From assembly GCA_002391185.1 (NCBI GenBank), contig DGRY01000002.1, forward strand, positions 1,993 to 20,779: a stretch of 18,787 nt of DNA, given 5' to 3'. Of this stretch, positions 1 to 6,990 are shown in pieces. The translations under genes were made by a program, and so were the position numbers. Below the pieces are notes generated by a model. The model was not told the origin of the DNA, ran no database searches, and worked only from the letters and a program-made list of their open reading frames with translations. Numbering within the stretch: the first letter of the stretch is position 1; each line of letters begins with the position of its first letter. Origin of the DNA: Prevotella sp. UBA4376. Lineage in GTDB: Bacteria; Bacteroidota; Bacteroidia; Bacteroidales; Bacteroidaceae.

Positions 1-24
1 GGAACTTTGGCTTGCAAGGAAAGG

Positions 25-42
25 CACACTACCAATAGTGTG
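25..42. other. Small hairpin near the left edge
   Basis: CACACTA and TAGTGTG form a perfect 7-bp stem around a CCAA loop. No run of T follows on the + strand, so it is not a classical intrinsic terminator. It may be the 3' end structure of a gene lying left of the window. Frame 2 of the first 43 bases reads as a plausible 13-residue C-terminus ending in TGA at 41-43, which would put the hairpin over that stop, but this is too short to call. Confidence 0.35.
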
Positions 43-88
43 ATAATAGATAATAGCTTCTTCATTGATAATATATTTAGAAGTTAGA

Positions 89-207
89 AGGAGATAATTT
101 AGAATTAATATTGAAAGATGGAAATATTGAAAGATGGAAATAATGAAATATGGAAGTATTGAAGTATTGAAACTATTCAATCTTCAATTGCTAAGCATTT
201 ATCTCCT
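89..207. repeat. Imperfect inverted repeat in the intergenic leader region
   Basis: AGGAGATAA at 89-97 is the exact reverse complement of TTATCTCCT at 199-207. The sequence inside both arms keeps partial complementarity: ATTGAA-rich on the left, TTCAAT-rich on the right. A smaller internal hairpin joins ATTGAAGTATTGAA near 158-171 to TTCAATCTTCAAT near 176-188 with one bulge. The stretch is AT-rich with no convincing ORF. It could be a decayed mobile repeat or a structured untranslated region; the sequence alone does not decide. Confidence 0.5.
108..171 (+). repeat. Tandem repeat, 16-bp and 8-bp units
   Basis: The 16-mer ATATTGAAAGATGGAA occurs twice head to tail at 108-123 and 124-139. A third copy at 140-155 differs at two bases. 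Two perfect 8-bp units GTATTGAA follow at 156-163 and 164-171. The whole array is 64 bp with an underlying 8-bp period. It lies about 215 bp upstream of the calcium ATPase start and has no coding potential. Slipped-strand length variation would be expected. Confidence 0.8.
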
Positions 208-260
208 ATCTCCGTCGCTTTTAAAGCGGCATATCTTCCTTTATCTTCCTGTATCTCCTA
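199..260. repeat. Pyrimidine-rich short repeats around a GC palindrome
   Basis: This part holds two 7-bp TATCTCC units (200-213), a near-perfect palindrome GTCGCTTTTAAAGCGGC (214-230), and three 10-bp units at 231-260 built on NTATCTTCCT, the last diverged to GTATCTCCTA. Together with the purine-rich array at 108-171 it forms one repeat-built block with opposite strand bias in its two halves. The remaining sequence to 355 is AT-rich and shows nothing further that I recognise, apart from an orphan minus-strand TATCTTTG box at 290-283. Confidence 0.55.
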
Positions 261-355
261 AACTTACAGTTAGATAATGTTGCAAAGATATGTATAATTT
301 TTAAGAAAAAGGTTATGCTTGAGCTGATAAAATAGGAATAATAAATAAAAATCAT

Positions 356-363
356 TAACTTTG
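356..363 (+). promoter_or_regulatory. Putative -7 promoter box of the calcium ATPase operon
   Basis: TAACTTTG matches the Bacteroidetes -7 consensus TAnnTTTG. It would start transcription near base 367, giving a leader of about 19 nt before the ATG at 386. I could not find a convincing TTTG -33 box at the usual 19-21 bp spacing, so the call rests on one element and its position. Confidence 0.5.
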
Positions 364-385
364 CAAAAATACAAATATTTATAGA

Positions 386-2935
386 ATGACAAATTTCACA
401 AAGTATAATCTTGATGGTTTGACTGATGCTCAAGTATCAGAAAGTAGAGACAGATATGGTGAAAATGTGCTCACGCCTCCTAAAAAGACTTCGCTTTGGA
501 AGCTTTATCTGGAAAAATATAATGATCCAATCATAAAAATCCTTCTTGTTGCAGCATGTGTGTCACTATTGCTTGCTTTTATAGAGAATGATTTTATAGA
601 AACAATAGGAATTTTTATCGCTATTGTTCTTGCAACAACAGTTGGTTTTTGGTTTGAACGTGATGCTGCAAAGAAATTTGAACTGCTTACTGCAATGAAC
701 GATGAACAACTTGTTAAGGTTCGTCGTAACGGAATGGTGCAGGAGATAAAGCGCAAGGAGGTTGTTGTAGGGGATATTGTGCTGCTGCAGGTGGGTGATG
801 AGGTGCCTGCAGATGCAGAACTCCTGATGGCTGTAAACTTGCAGGTTGATGAATCGAGCCTTACAGGTGAGCCTCTTGCAACAAAGAGTGCTGATGCTTT
901 GGATGAAGGCGAGGGTGCTTATGCTGCTAATGTATTGCTGCGTTCATCGTTGGTGATGAATGGTCACGGAGAGGCTGTTGTTGTTAAGGTGGGTGATGAA
1001 ACTGAAATAGGAAAGGTAGCTACAAAATCAGTAGAATCTACTGATGTGAGAACGCCACTTGACACTCAGTTGGACAAACTGGCAAAGATGATTTCTAAGA
1101 TTGGTACAGGTGTTGCTGTGGCTGCCTTTGTGTTGTTCTTAGGGCATGATATATTGACTGATGCCATTTGGCACGGTACCGACTATTATGGAATGGCTTT
1201 AAGAGTGCTGAACTATTTTATGATGGCTGTAACACTTATAGTGATGGCTGTTCCCGAGGGCTTGCCTATGGCTGTTACCTTGTCGTTGGCTCTCAATATG
1301 CGCAGAATGTTGAAATCAAACAATTTGGTGCGAAAACTTCATGCTTCAGAAACTATGGGAGCCGTTACTGTGATATGTACCGACAAGACTGGTACTTTGA
1401 CACAGAACAGGATGAAGGTGAAAGAGTGTCTGGTGAAAAGCGAGAATCTTGGAATGCGATTATATCAGGAAATAGCTATTAACACCACCGCTTTTCTTGA
1501 TGGTGATAAGGGTGTAGGAAACCCTACAGAGGTAGCTCTTTTGAACTGGGTAAAAGAGCAGGGAGCGGATTATTTGGAGCTGAGAAAAGAAGCAACGGTG
1601 AAAAAGCAGATTCCGTTCTCAACGGAGAAGAAGTATATGGCTACAGTCTTTAATGATAACGATATAACCGTAAAAGGCGCTCCTGAGATAGTGCTTGACA
1701 TGTGTTTGCTTGGTAGTGAACAGCGTCAGGCTATAGACGAAGGAATAAGAAAATATCAGAATGCAGGTATGCGTGTGCTTGCTATTGCTGAAGGTGATGC
1801 TGATAAGCAAAACGAGTTGAGTTTTGTTGCAGCCTTTGCAATTGAAGACCCTGTTAGAGAAGATGTGCCAAGTGCAGTAGCTACTTGTAGAAATGCTGGT
1901 ATAGAGATAAAGATTGTAACTGGTGATAATTCGGCAACAGCAATAGAGATTGCACGGCAGATTGGGGTTTGGCCTAAAACAGGTGAGGTGTGTGATAGAT
2001 GGCATATTACCGGAACTGAATTTGAGTCTCTATCGGATGAAGAGGCTTTTGAACGAGTGGTTGATTTGAAAGTGATGTCGAGAGCTCGACCTGCCGACAA
2101 ACAGCGTCTTGTTGAAATGCTGCAAAAGCATGGCGAAGTGGTTGCTGTTACCGGCGATGGAACTAACGATGCTCCAGCTCTTAACCATGCTCATGTGGGC
2201 TTGTCGTTAGGCTCAGGGACATCGGTAGCCAAACAGGCTTCGGATATTACATTGCTTGATGATAGTTTTCATTCTATTGCAGGAGCTGTTATGTGGGGAC
2301 GTTCTCTTTACAAGAATATTCAGCGTTTCCTTTTCTTTCAACTTGTGGTGAATCTTACAGCATTACTCCTTGTATTGGGGGGAGCTATTATCGGAACAGA
2401 GATGCCACTAACGGTTACACAGATATTATGGGTGAATCTTATAATGGATACCTTTGCTGCCCTTGCCTTGGCTTCGTTGCCTCCTTCGCGTGAGGTTATG
2501 GCAGAAAAGCCACGCAAGCAGACCGACTTTATTATAAGTAAGCCGATGGCAAAAAGAATACTCTTATGCAGTATGTTGTTTTTTGCTTGCTCTTTGGCAT
2601 TGCTCTTTTGGTGTGAAAATAGTGGAACTGCAGGAATAGATATTCATGAGTTGACGATATTCTTTACTGTTTTTGTTATGCTGCAGTTGTGGAATCTGTT
2701 TAATGCAAAGAGCTTTGGAAGTAATCATTCTGCTTTCCATAGGATATATGCTGATAGGGGAATGTTATTAGTTCTGCTGTTAATACTGGTAGGACAGTGG
2801 CTGATAGTTTCCTTTGGTGGAAAAATGTTCCGCACAGTTCCACTGACATGGCAGGAGTGGGGCATGATAATTGCAGTGACATCATTGGTGTTATGGATAG
2901 GAGAATTGTGGAGATTGCTTCATAAGCATTGTTGA
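386..2935 (+). CDS. Calcium-translocating P-type ATPase, PMCA type
   Basis: This 849-residue inner-membrane pump couples ATP hydrolysis to cation export, most likely Ca2+. Visible motifs in order: actuator-domain TGE at 160-162; PEGLP in M4 at 290-294, whose Glu is a Ca ligand in this family; the phosphorylated Asp333 in DKTGTLT; hinge TGDGTNDAP at 589-597; then M5 (VVNLTALLL) and M6 with NLIMDTFAALALA, the PMCA-style single-site signature. Hydrophobic segments before the actuator domain, around PEGLP and over the last 200 residues fit ten helices. Length is normal for bacterial PMCA-type pumps. It is first in a + strand run with ribF and the CPBP protease; its TGA is 23 nt before the ribF ATG. 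Ion specificity is inferred from motifs only. Confidence 0.93.
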   Translation: MTNFTKYNLDGLTDAQVSESRDRYGENVLTPPKKTSLWKLYLEKYNDPIIKILLVAACVSLLLAFIENDFIETIGIFIAIVLATTVGFWFERDAAKKFELLTAMNDEQLVKVRRNGMVQEIKRKEVVVGDIVLLQVGDEVPADAELLMAVNLQVDESSLTGEPLATKSADALDEGEGAYAANVLLRSSLVMNGHGEAVVVKVGDETEIGKVATKSVESTDVRTPLDTQLDKLAKMISKIGTGVAVAAFVLFLGHDILTDAIWHGTDYYGMALRVLNYFMMAVTLIVMAVPEGLPMAVTLSLALNMRRMLKSNNLVRKLHASETMGAVTVICTDKTGTLTQNRMKVKECLVKSENLGMRLYQEIAINTTAFLDGDKGVGNPTEVALLNWVKEQGADYLELRKEATVKKQIPFSTEKKYMATVFNDNDITVKGAPEIVLDMCLLGSEQRQAIDEGIRKYQNAGMRVLAIAEGDADKQNELSFVAAFAIEDPVREDVPSAVATCRNAGIEIKIVTGDNSATAIEIARQIGVWPKTGEVCDRWHITGTEFESLSDEEAFERVVDLKVMSRARPADKQRLVEMLQKHGEVVAVTGDGTNDAPALNHAHVGLSLGSGTSVAKQASDITLLDDSFHSIAGAVMWGRSLYKNIQRFLFFQLVVNLTALLLVLGGAIIGTEMPLTVTQILWVNLIMDTFAALALASLPPSREVMAEKPRKQTDFIISKPMAKRILLCSMLFFACSLALLFWCENSGTAGIDIHELTIFFTVFVMLQLWNLFNAKSFGSNHSAFHRIYADRGMLLVLLLILVGQWLIVSFGGKMFRTVPLTWQEWGMIIAVTSLVLWIGELWRLLHKHC

Positions 2936-2958
2936 ATTTGGAGAAAGAAATTTGGAAA

Positions 2959-3903
2959 ATGAATACAATAAGATTGGATGATTTTACACAGAGTGTAGAA
3001 CCCTGTGTGGCAACAATAGGTTTTTTTGATGGTGTGCATAAAGGTCACCAGTTTCTTATCCGTCATGTGATTGAAGAAGCTAAGATATCAGGATTACAAT
3101 CTACGGTTATCACCTTTGATGAACATCCTCGTCAAGTGCTTCAAGATGGATATATGCCAGAAATGTTGAGCACGCTTGATAGTAAGCTGCTATTGCTGTC
3201 GAAAACAGGAGTTGACAATACTGTGGTGTTGCATTTCAACAAGGAAATGGCAGAGTTGTCGGCACGTGATTTTATGGAGCAGATTCTTCGCGACCGTTTG
3301 CATGTGAAAAAACTTGTTATTGGCTATGACAACCGCTTTGGACATGATAGACGAGAAGGTTTTGAAGATTATGTGCGTTTTGGAGAAGAATTGGGCATTG
3401 AGGTGATCAGAAACGAGGCTTTTATGCTTAATGGTGTCAATGTTAGTTCTTCTGTAGTGCGTGCTTTCTTGAAGGAGGGTGAGATAGAGATGGCAAATTC
3501 GTGTCTTGGCTATCCATATACAATTGTTGGAAAAGTTGTTAAGGGCTATCAGAAAGGTAGAAAAATGGGCTTTCCAACGGCTAATCTTGATGCGTCGGAA
3601 TTTGGGATGCTTGTGCCTGCTCCTGGGGTTTATGCAGTAAAGACTCGTTTGGAGGGTAGTGTGGCAATGAAGCAAGGAATGATGAATATAGGAACGCGTC
3701 CAACCTTCGACGGCAATAATATTAGCCTTGAAACGAATATATTTGATTTCTCAGGCGATATCTACGGTAAACTGATGTTGGTATCGTTTGAGCACAGGAT
3801 ACGCTCTGAGCGCAAATTTGATGGTCCAGAACAATTAAAAGAACAATTGATTATAGATAAGCAGATAGTGAAAGAACAATTTAAAAAAGATAATGATGAT
3901 TGA
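2959..3903 (+). CDS. ribF: Bifunctional riboflavin kinase / FAD synthetase
   Basis: RibF phosphorylates riboflavin to FMN and adenylates FMN to FAD in the cytoplasm. The N-terminal adenylyltransferase domain shows GFFDGVHKGH, GYDNRFGHDRREG and SSSVVRAFLKEGEI. The C-terminal flavokinase domain shows GKVVKGYQKGRKMGFPTANL, PAPGVYAV and NIGTRPTFDG followed by the LETNIFDFSGDIYG segment. At 314 residues it has normal family length. I chose the ATG at 2959: the frame is open back to a TTG at 2929, but that start adds ten unconserved-looking residues and overlaps the ATPase stop. A GGAG at 2940-2943 lies upstream of the chosen ATG. The 3' end overlaps the next start by 11 nt, which suggests translational coupling. 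Confidence 0.95.
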   Translation: MNTIRLDDFTQSVEPCVATIGFFDGVHKGHQFLIRHVIEEAKISGLQSTVITFDEHPRQVLQDGYMPEMLSTLDSKLLLLSKTGVDNTVVLHFNKEMAELSARDFMEQILRDRLHVKKLVIGYDNRFGHDRREGFEDYVRFGEELGIEVIRNEAFMLNGVNVSSSVVRAFLKEGEIEMANSCLGYPYTIVGKVVKGYQKGRKMGFPTANLDASEFGMLVPAPGVYAVKTRLEGSVAMKQGMMNIGTRPTFDGNNISLETNIFDFSGDIYGKLMLVSFEHRIRSERKFDGPEQLKEQLIIDKQIVKEQFKKDNDD

Positions 3904-4711
3904 AAAGATGAATAGGGGAGAGGCAAGGAAAAGTACTTGGCTTAAGGATATTTTGGATATAGCATGGTATTACCTCATGTTTATCTTAATTCAGCTCGTT
4001 TGCATTTTGCTGTTAGGAATAATGGCAGATGGAGCAAACAAAGTGATTGTGGCAAGTGCTATTAGTAGTGTGTTGACAACGTTGTTGTTTGTTCGTTTGA
4101 AATGGTCGCCTGTTACACGCGATTATCTGAAGAGCAAACCTGTATTGCCTATTCTTTGGGTTGTGTTGCTGGCATTGGGAACGATTGTTCCTTCAATGGC
4201 TTTGAACTATTTCTTAGGACTGGAGATGCCTGAAGAAGAGGCTACTCTGCTTGCTGAGATGATGAAGAAGCCTGCAGGATATGCGGCTGTTGGTGTTTTG
4301 ATTCCTATAGCAGAAGAAATTGTGTTCCGTGGTGCCATATTGCGTAAGTTGTTAGAGAAGATGGGTGACGAAATGCATTGGCTTGCTATTCTCTGTTCTG
4401 CTCTGTTGTTTGGTATTGCTCATGGTAATTCTGCTCAGTTTGTGCATGCTGTTTTGGCAGGGATGTTGCTTGGCTGGCTTTACTATCGTACAAAAAGTGT
4501 TGTGCCAGGAATAGCTTTTCATTTGGTTAACAATACTGTTACTTATATTGTGGTGAACATATTACCACCTGGAATGGAAGATATTACTATTTCACAGCTT
4601 GCAGGAGGAAGCACTACTCACATGATACTCTATATTGTGTTCTCTTTGTGCATATTCATGCCTGCTTTGTTTCAACTTAACAGGCTGTTGAAAAGGGTTG
4701 GTGAAAAGTAA
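3893..4711 (+). CDS. CPBP family intramembrane metalloprotease
   Basis: A 272-residue polytopic membrane protein of the CPBP/Abi family (type II CAAX prenyl endopeptidase relatives). The conserved motifs are Glu141-Glu142 with Arg146 (EEIVFRG), a second motif with His177 (FGIAHGN), and His210 with Asn214 (HLVNN). These are the expected membrane-embedded catalytic positions. Hydrophobic stretches lie at roughly 21-45, 50-67, 84-108, 130-142, 163-177, 183-197, 203-223 and 243-265. Two ATGs stand side by side at 3893 and 3896; either would overlap the ribF stop. Substrate is unknown: bacterial members are linked to peptide maturation, immunity or protein secretion, and nothing nearby names a target peptide. 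It ends right at the edge of the long palindrome. Confidence 0.88.
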   Translation: MMIEKMNRGEARKSTWLKDILDIAWYYLMFILIQLVCILLLGIMADGANKVIVASAISSVLTTLLFVRLKWSPVTRDYLKSKPVLPILWVVLLALGTIVPSMALNYFLGLEMPEEEATLLAEMMKKPAGYAAVGVLIPIAEEIVFRGAILRKLLEKMGDEMHWLAILCSALLFGIAHGNSAQFVHAVLAGMLLGWLYYRTKSVVPGIAFHLVNNTVTYIVVNILPPGMEDITISQLAGGSTTHMILYIVFSLCIFMPALFQLNRLLKRVGEK

Positions 4712-4975
4712 GTTTAACTAAACTTTCGTAAGTGAATGTTTACTCTAAAATATTATCAAGAATTGCAGGAATTAGAGAATTTTTAGGCTGACGCCTTTGT
4801 TCAAGTTGCTTAATGAAAATTGAATTTATAAGAATTTATGGAAGGTAGTATAACAAATCTTGCTTTAATTCTTTATAATTCAGTAGAGTATATAATGCAA
4901 GGGCGTATGCCTAAATTCTCTAATTCCTATAATTCTTGATAAAAAAATAAACTTGCGAAACTTAAATAAGTTTAA
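4710..4975. repeat. Long imperfect palindrome, MITE-like or giant hairpin
   Basis: The whole interval is symmetric about base 4848. Outer arms: TTTCGTAAGT (4724-4733) against ACTTGCGAAA (4951-4960), with weaker pairing outside. Main arms: 4755-4795 against 4902-4940, sharing ATCAAGAATT, AGGAATTAGAGAATTT and AGGC, with few mismatches and a 2-nt length difference. Inner arms: 4822-4838 against 4865-4881. Each main arm ends in a mini-palindrome (GGCTGACGCC and GGCGTATGCC). There is no ORF of note. If transcribed with the operon it would fold into a hairpin of about 265 nt. Alternatives are a non-autonomous mobile repeat or an extragenic repeat family; a transposase-linked terminus or target duplication is not evident. 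Confidence 0.75.
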
Positions 4976-4986
4976 GAGGAAAAAAG

Positions 4987-5023
4987 AAAGGGACCGGATG
5001 CTTCACGAGCTTTCGGTCCCTTT
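4987..5023. terminator. Bidirectional intrinsic terminator
   Basis: AAAGGGACCG (4987-4996) pairs perfectly with CGGTCCCTTT (5014-5023). The loop has a small internal GCT/AGC pairing. TTTTCTTT follows on the + strand; on the - strand the arm is followed by TTTCTTTTTTCC. It lies between the convergent CPBP protease gene (+) and anti-sigma gene (-), and can serve both. Confidence 0.88.
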
Positions 5024-5060
5024 TCTTTACGTTAGTATGTTATGAAAATTTGAGAGAATT

Positions 5061-5076
5061 GAAACTTCACAGTTTC
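5061..5076. other. Small hairpin downstream of the anti-sigma gene
   Basis: GAAACT and AGTTTC form a 6-bp stem around a TCAC loop, 60 bp beyond the anti-sigma stop. No clean T-run follows on the - strand. It may protect the 3' end or be incidental. The rest of 5024-5135 is AT-rich and shows nothing else. Confidence 0.3.
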
Positions 5077-5135
5077 GTTAATTGTTTTTTGTTTTACTAA
5101 ACATGATTTTTATAGAGAAAGCATAGAAATTTATC

Positions 5136-5627
5136 TTACTTCAGTATTGCCGATGCAGCTTCTTCTGGAGCTTTCATCTCAAGGTTGCTCTGCTGCATTG
5201 AATCGACCTTGGTTGAGTCGTTGTAGGCTACAGATGCCCCCTTGACGTGCTGTGGCATAACGGATTCAATACCATTATATCCAGCTTCATCGGTAAATGG
5301 AACCTGTGCTGCGTTGCCCAATGTAAGCAGAATAGCAATAACTGCTGCTGCACGGAACAAAGGACGAAGGCGCTGTGACATGTTGATGACACGAGCCTTA
5401 ACAGGTGCTGGTTCCTCAATTATAGCAAGTAACTTCTTGTCGAATTCTTCGCCCAGAACATCATTCTTTGTCTCTTCCTGCTCATAGGTGAACAGTGCCT
5501 GATATTTTACCAACTCAGCGGGAATCTCTTTCTGGCTGAAGAAGGTCTTCAGAATGTTCTCTTCTTCGAGTGTTGTTTCACAATCGAAGTAGCGATTAAG
5601 AAGTTGTTTTATATACTTATAATCCAT
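5136..5627 (-). CDS. Putative single-pass anti-sigma factor
   Basis: A 163-residue protein encoded directly after the ECF sigma factor, overlapping it by 11 nt. Residues 1-75 are charged and helical, with a segment (LLNRYFDCETTLEEENILKT) of the kind found at the N-terminus of Bacteroidetes anti-sigma proteins. Residues about 89-106 (LRPLFRAAAVIAILLTL) form one predicted membrane helix. About 57 polar residues then face the periplasm. There is no HxxxCxxC zinc motif, so it is not a ZAS-type anti-sigma factor. Function is inferred mainly from topology and position: cytoplasmic sigma-binding region, membrane anchor, sensor tail. Proteins of this kind are often annotated only as hypothetical. The signal sensed is unknown. 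Confidence 0.65.
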   Translation of the reverse strand: MDYKYIKQLLNRYFDCETTLEEENILKTFFSQKEIPAELVKYQALFTYEQEETKNDVLGEEFDKKLLAIIEEPAPVKARVINMSQRLRPLFRAAAVIAILLTLGNAAQVPFTDEAGYNGIESVMPQHVKGASVAYNDSTKVDSMQQSNLEMKAPEEAASAILK

Positions 5628-6129
5628 AATTGTCTAATTTTTGAAATTGAAGTTTGATTGCCTGTCGTGCTCTAAAGATATTAACCTTAACTTGTTCTTC
5701 TGTGATGCCAAGAATATGGGCAATCTCTTTATAGGGCTTTCCTTCAAAGTCTCTTAGCTGCATGCAGCTACGTTGCTTCTCTGGCAATTTGTCAACGAGT
5801 TTTTTTACAGTGTTGATGCGATCTTGCTGTAGTGTTCGCTCGTAGGGATTGAAAGAAGAATCTGCTTGCTCAATGTGCTTCTCGTCGATGGAATCTTTCT
5901 CTCCAGTGTGCTTCTTTAAACTGTCGAGTGCTAAATTGCGGCAGACGGTGTAGCAAAAAGCTTCAATGGATTCTATTTCGTTCCATGAGTCGCGACGATT
6001 CCAGATTTTGATAAGTGCTTCCTGAACAATGTCTTCAGCCTCTTCTCTGTCGAGAGTGATTCTGAGTGCGAGCCGAAAAAGTTGATTTTTCAGCGGTAGG
6101 ATATCGTTTCGGAAACTTATCTCTTTCAT
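5617..6129 (-). CDS. ECF RNA polymerase sigma factor (RpoE-like)
   Basis: A 170-residue sigma-70 family factor with only regions 2 and 4. Region 2 spans about residues 10-77 and includes DREEAEDIVQEALIKIWNRR and the promoter-melting/-10 recognition part ending CRNLALDSLKK. Region 4 spans about 107-158, with LPEKQRSCMQLRDFEGKPYK and helix-turn-helix IAHILGITEEQVKVNIFRAR. Length is typical of ECF factors. The 84-nt gap after argB holds a candidate ECF-type promoter, so it is probably transcribed separately from the topA operon and may regulate itself. The anti-sigma gene overlaps its 3' end. Its regulon cannot be read from the window. Confidence 0.93.
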   Translation of the reverse strand: MKEISFRNDILPLKNQLFRLALRITLDREEAEDIVQEALIKIWNRRDSWNEIESIEAFCYTVCRNLALDSLKKHTGEKDSIDEKHIEQADSSFNPYERTLQQDRINTVKKLVDKLPEKQRSCMQLRDFEGKPYKEIAHILGITEEQVKVNIFRARQAIKLQFQKLDNYGL

Positions 6130-6146
6130 CCTCTTCTGTTATTAAT

Positions 6147-6171
6147 GACGAATGGGTTATAAGAAAGTTAC
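6147..6171 (-). promoter_or_regulatory. Candidate ECF-type promoter upstream of the sigma gene
   Basis: On the - strand GTAAC (6171-6167) is followed after exactly 16 nt by CGTC (6150-6147). AAC-containing -35 and CGTC -10 elements at this spacing are a general hallmark of promoters read by ECF sigma factors. The predicted start would be about 10 nt before the ATG at 6129. No complete TAnnTTTG housekeeping box is present here (TAACTTTC is a 7/8 match overlapping the -35). Autoregulation is an inference. Confidence 0.5.
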
Positions 6172-6213
6172 AAGAAAAAGTTGCTTTCTCTGTATTTTAA
6201 TATTTATTAGCAT

Positions 6214-6987
6214 TTACATGATAACTGTTCCATGTTTGCCGTCAATAGCATTTGCAAGTGTTATAACCACTTGTTTAACGCCTGCATCAACGGCAGCAAG
6301 AGCATTTTCAAGTTTGGGTATCATTCCTCCGGCAATAGTTCCGTTTTCGACATATTTGTTGAAATCAGAACGTGTGATAACTGGAATAACGCTGTCGTCA
6401 TCGTCTGCATTGCTGAGTACACCTTTCTTTTCGAAGCTATAGATAAGTGTAACATCGTATAATGCAGCTAATGCTTTGGCTGTTTCGCTGGCAATGGTGT
6501 CGGCATTTGTGTTAAGGATATTACCTTGACCATCGTGGGTGAGTGGAGCCATGACAGGTGTTATGCCGCCATCAATAAGGAGTTTTATCTTATCGGCTTT
6601 CACGTGCTCTACATCGCCAACAAAACCAAAGTCGATGCCTTCTTTAACAGGACGTTTATGGCTATGGATAACGTCCATATCTGCTCCGGTGAGTCCAATG
6701 GCATTTATCCCTTTGGATTGTAGCTTAGCAACAATGTTTTTATTTACTAAGCCACCATACACCATTGTTACAACTTCAAGCATTTCGGCATCGGTAATGC
6801 GTCTGCCGTTAATCATTTTGCTTTCGATACCCAAGGCTGCTGCAACTTTGGTGGCGCGTCGGCCACCTCCGTGTACCAAGAGTTTTGCTCCTTCGATAGC
6901 AGCAAAGTTATCGAGCAGTTCATTTAGTCTTTCTTGGTCTTCAACGATAGCGCCTCCAACCTTTACGATAGTAAGTTTATTTTTCAT
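6214..6987 (-). CDS. argB: N-acetylglutamate kinase (possibly N-succinylglutamate kinase)
   Basis: ArgB phosphorylates the gamma carboxylate of the N-acylated glutamate in the second step of arginine biosynthesis. The 257-residue amino-acid-kinase fold is complete: KVGGAIV with Lys9, HGGGR at 39-43, RRITDAEML at 62-70, NTNAD at 159-163 and GGMIPKL at 220-226 with the conserved Lys225. Bacteroides fragilis is known to use succinylated rather than acetylated intermediates here, so the substrate in this relative may be N-succinyl-L-glutamate; the sequence does not settle this. It follows speA after only 3 nt and ends the topA operon before the sigma gene. No ArgR-type operator was recognised. 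Confidence 0.94.
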   Translation of the reverse strand: MKNKLTIVKVGGAIVEDQERLNELLDNFAAIEGAKLLVHGGGRRATKVAAALGIESKMINGRRITDAEMLEVVTMVYGGLVNKNIVAKLQSKGINAIGLTGADMDVIHSHKRPVKEGIDFGFVGDVEHVKADKIKLLIDGGITPVMAPLTHDGQGNILNTNADTIASETAKALAALYDVTLIYSFEKKGVLSNADDDDSVIPVITRSDFNKYVENGTIAGGMIPKLENALAAVDAGVKQVVITLANAIDGKHGTVIM

Positions 6988-6990
6988 ATT

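Noticed and set aside
2..43. Possible C-terminal end of a + strand gene (13 codons ending in TGA)
   Set aside because: Reads like protein, but frame 1 is also open to base 87 and 13 codons cannot be told from chance.
108..171. CRISPR array
   Set aside because: Units are 8-16 bp and adjoin without spacers; no cas genes are present.
2929..2958. TTG start giving RibF ten extra residues
   Set aside because: It overlaps the ATPase stop, uses a rare start, and conserved RibF sequence begins after the ATG at 2959.
2936..2958. FMN riboswitch ahead of ribF
   Set aside because: Only 23 nt separate the genes, too short for the RFN element.
3190..3675. 161-codon - strand ORF
   Set aside because: Antisense to conserved ribF, with no recognisable domain.
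4710..4975. Complete insertion sequence
   Set aside because: No transposase ORF or clear target-site duplication; only a repeat call is supported.
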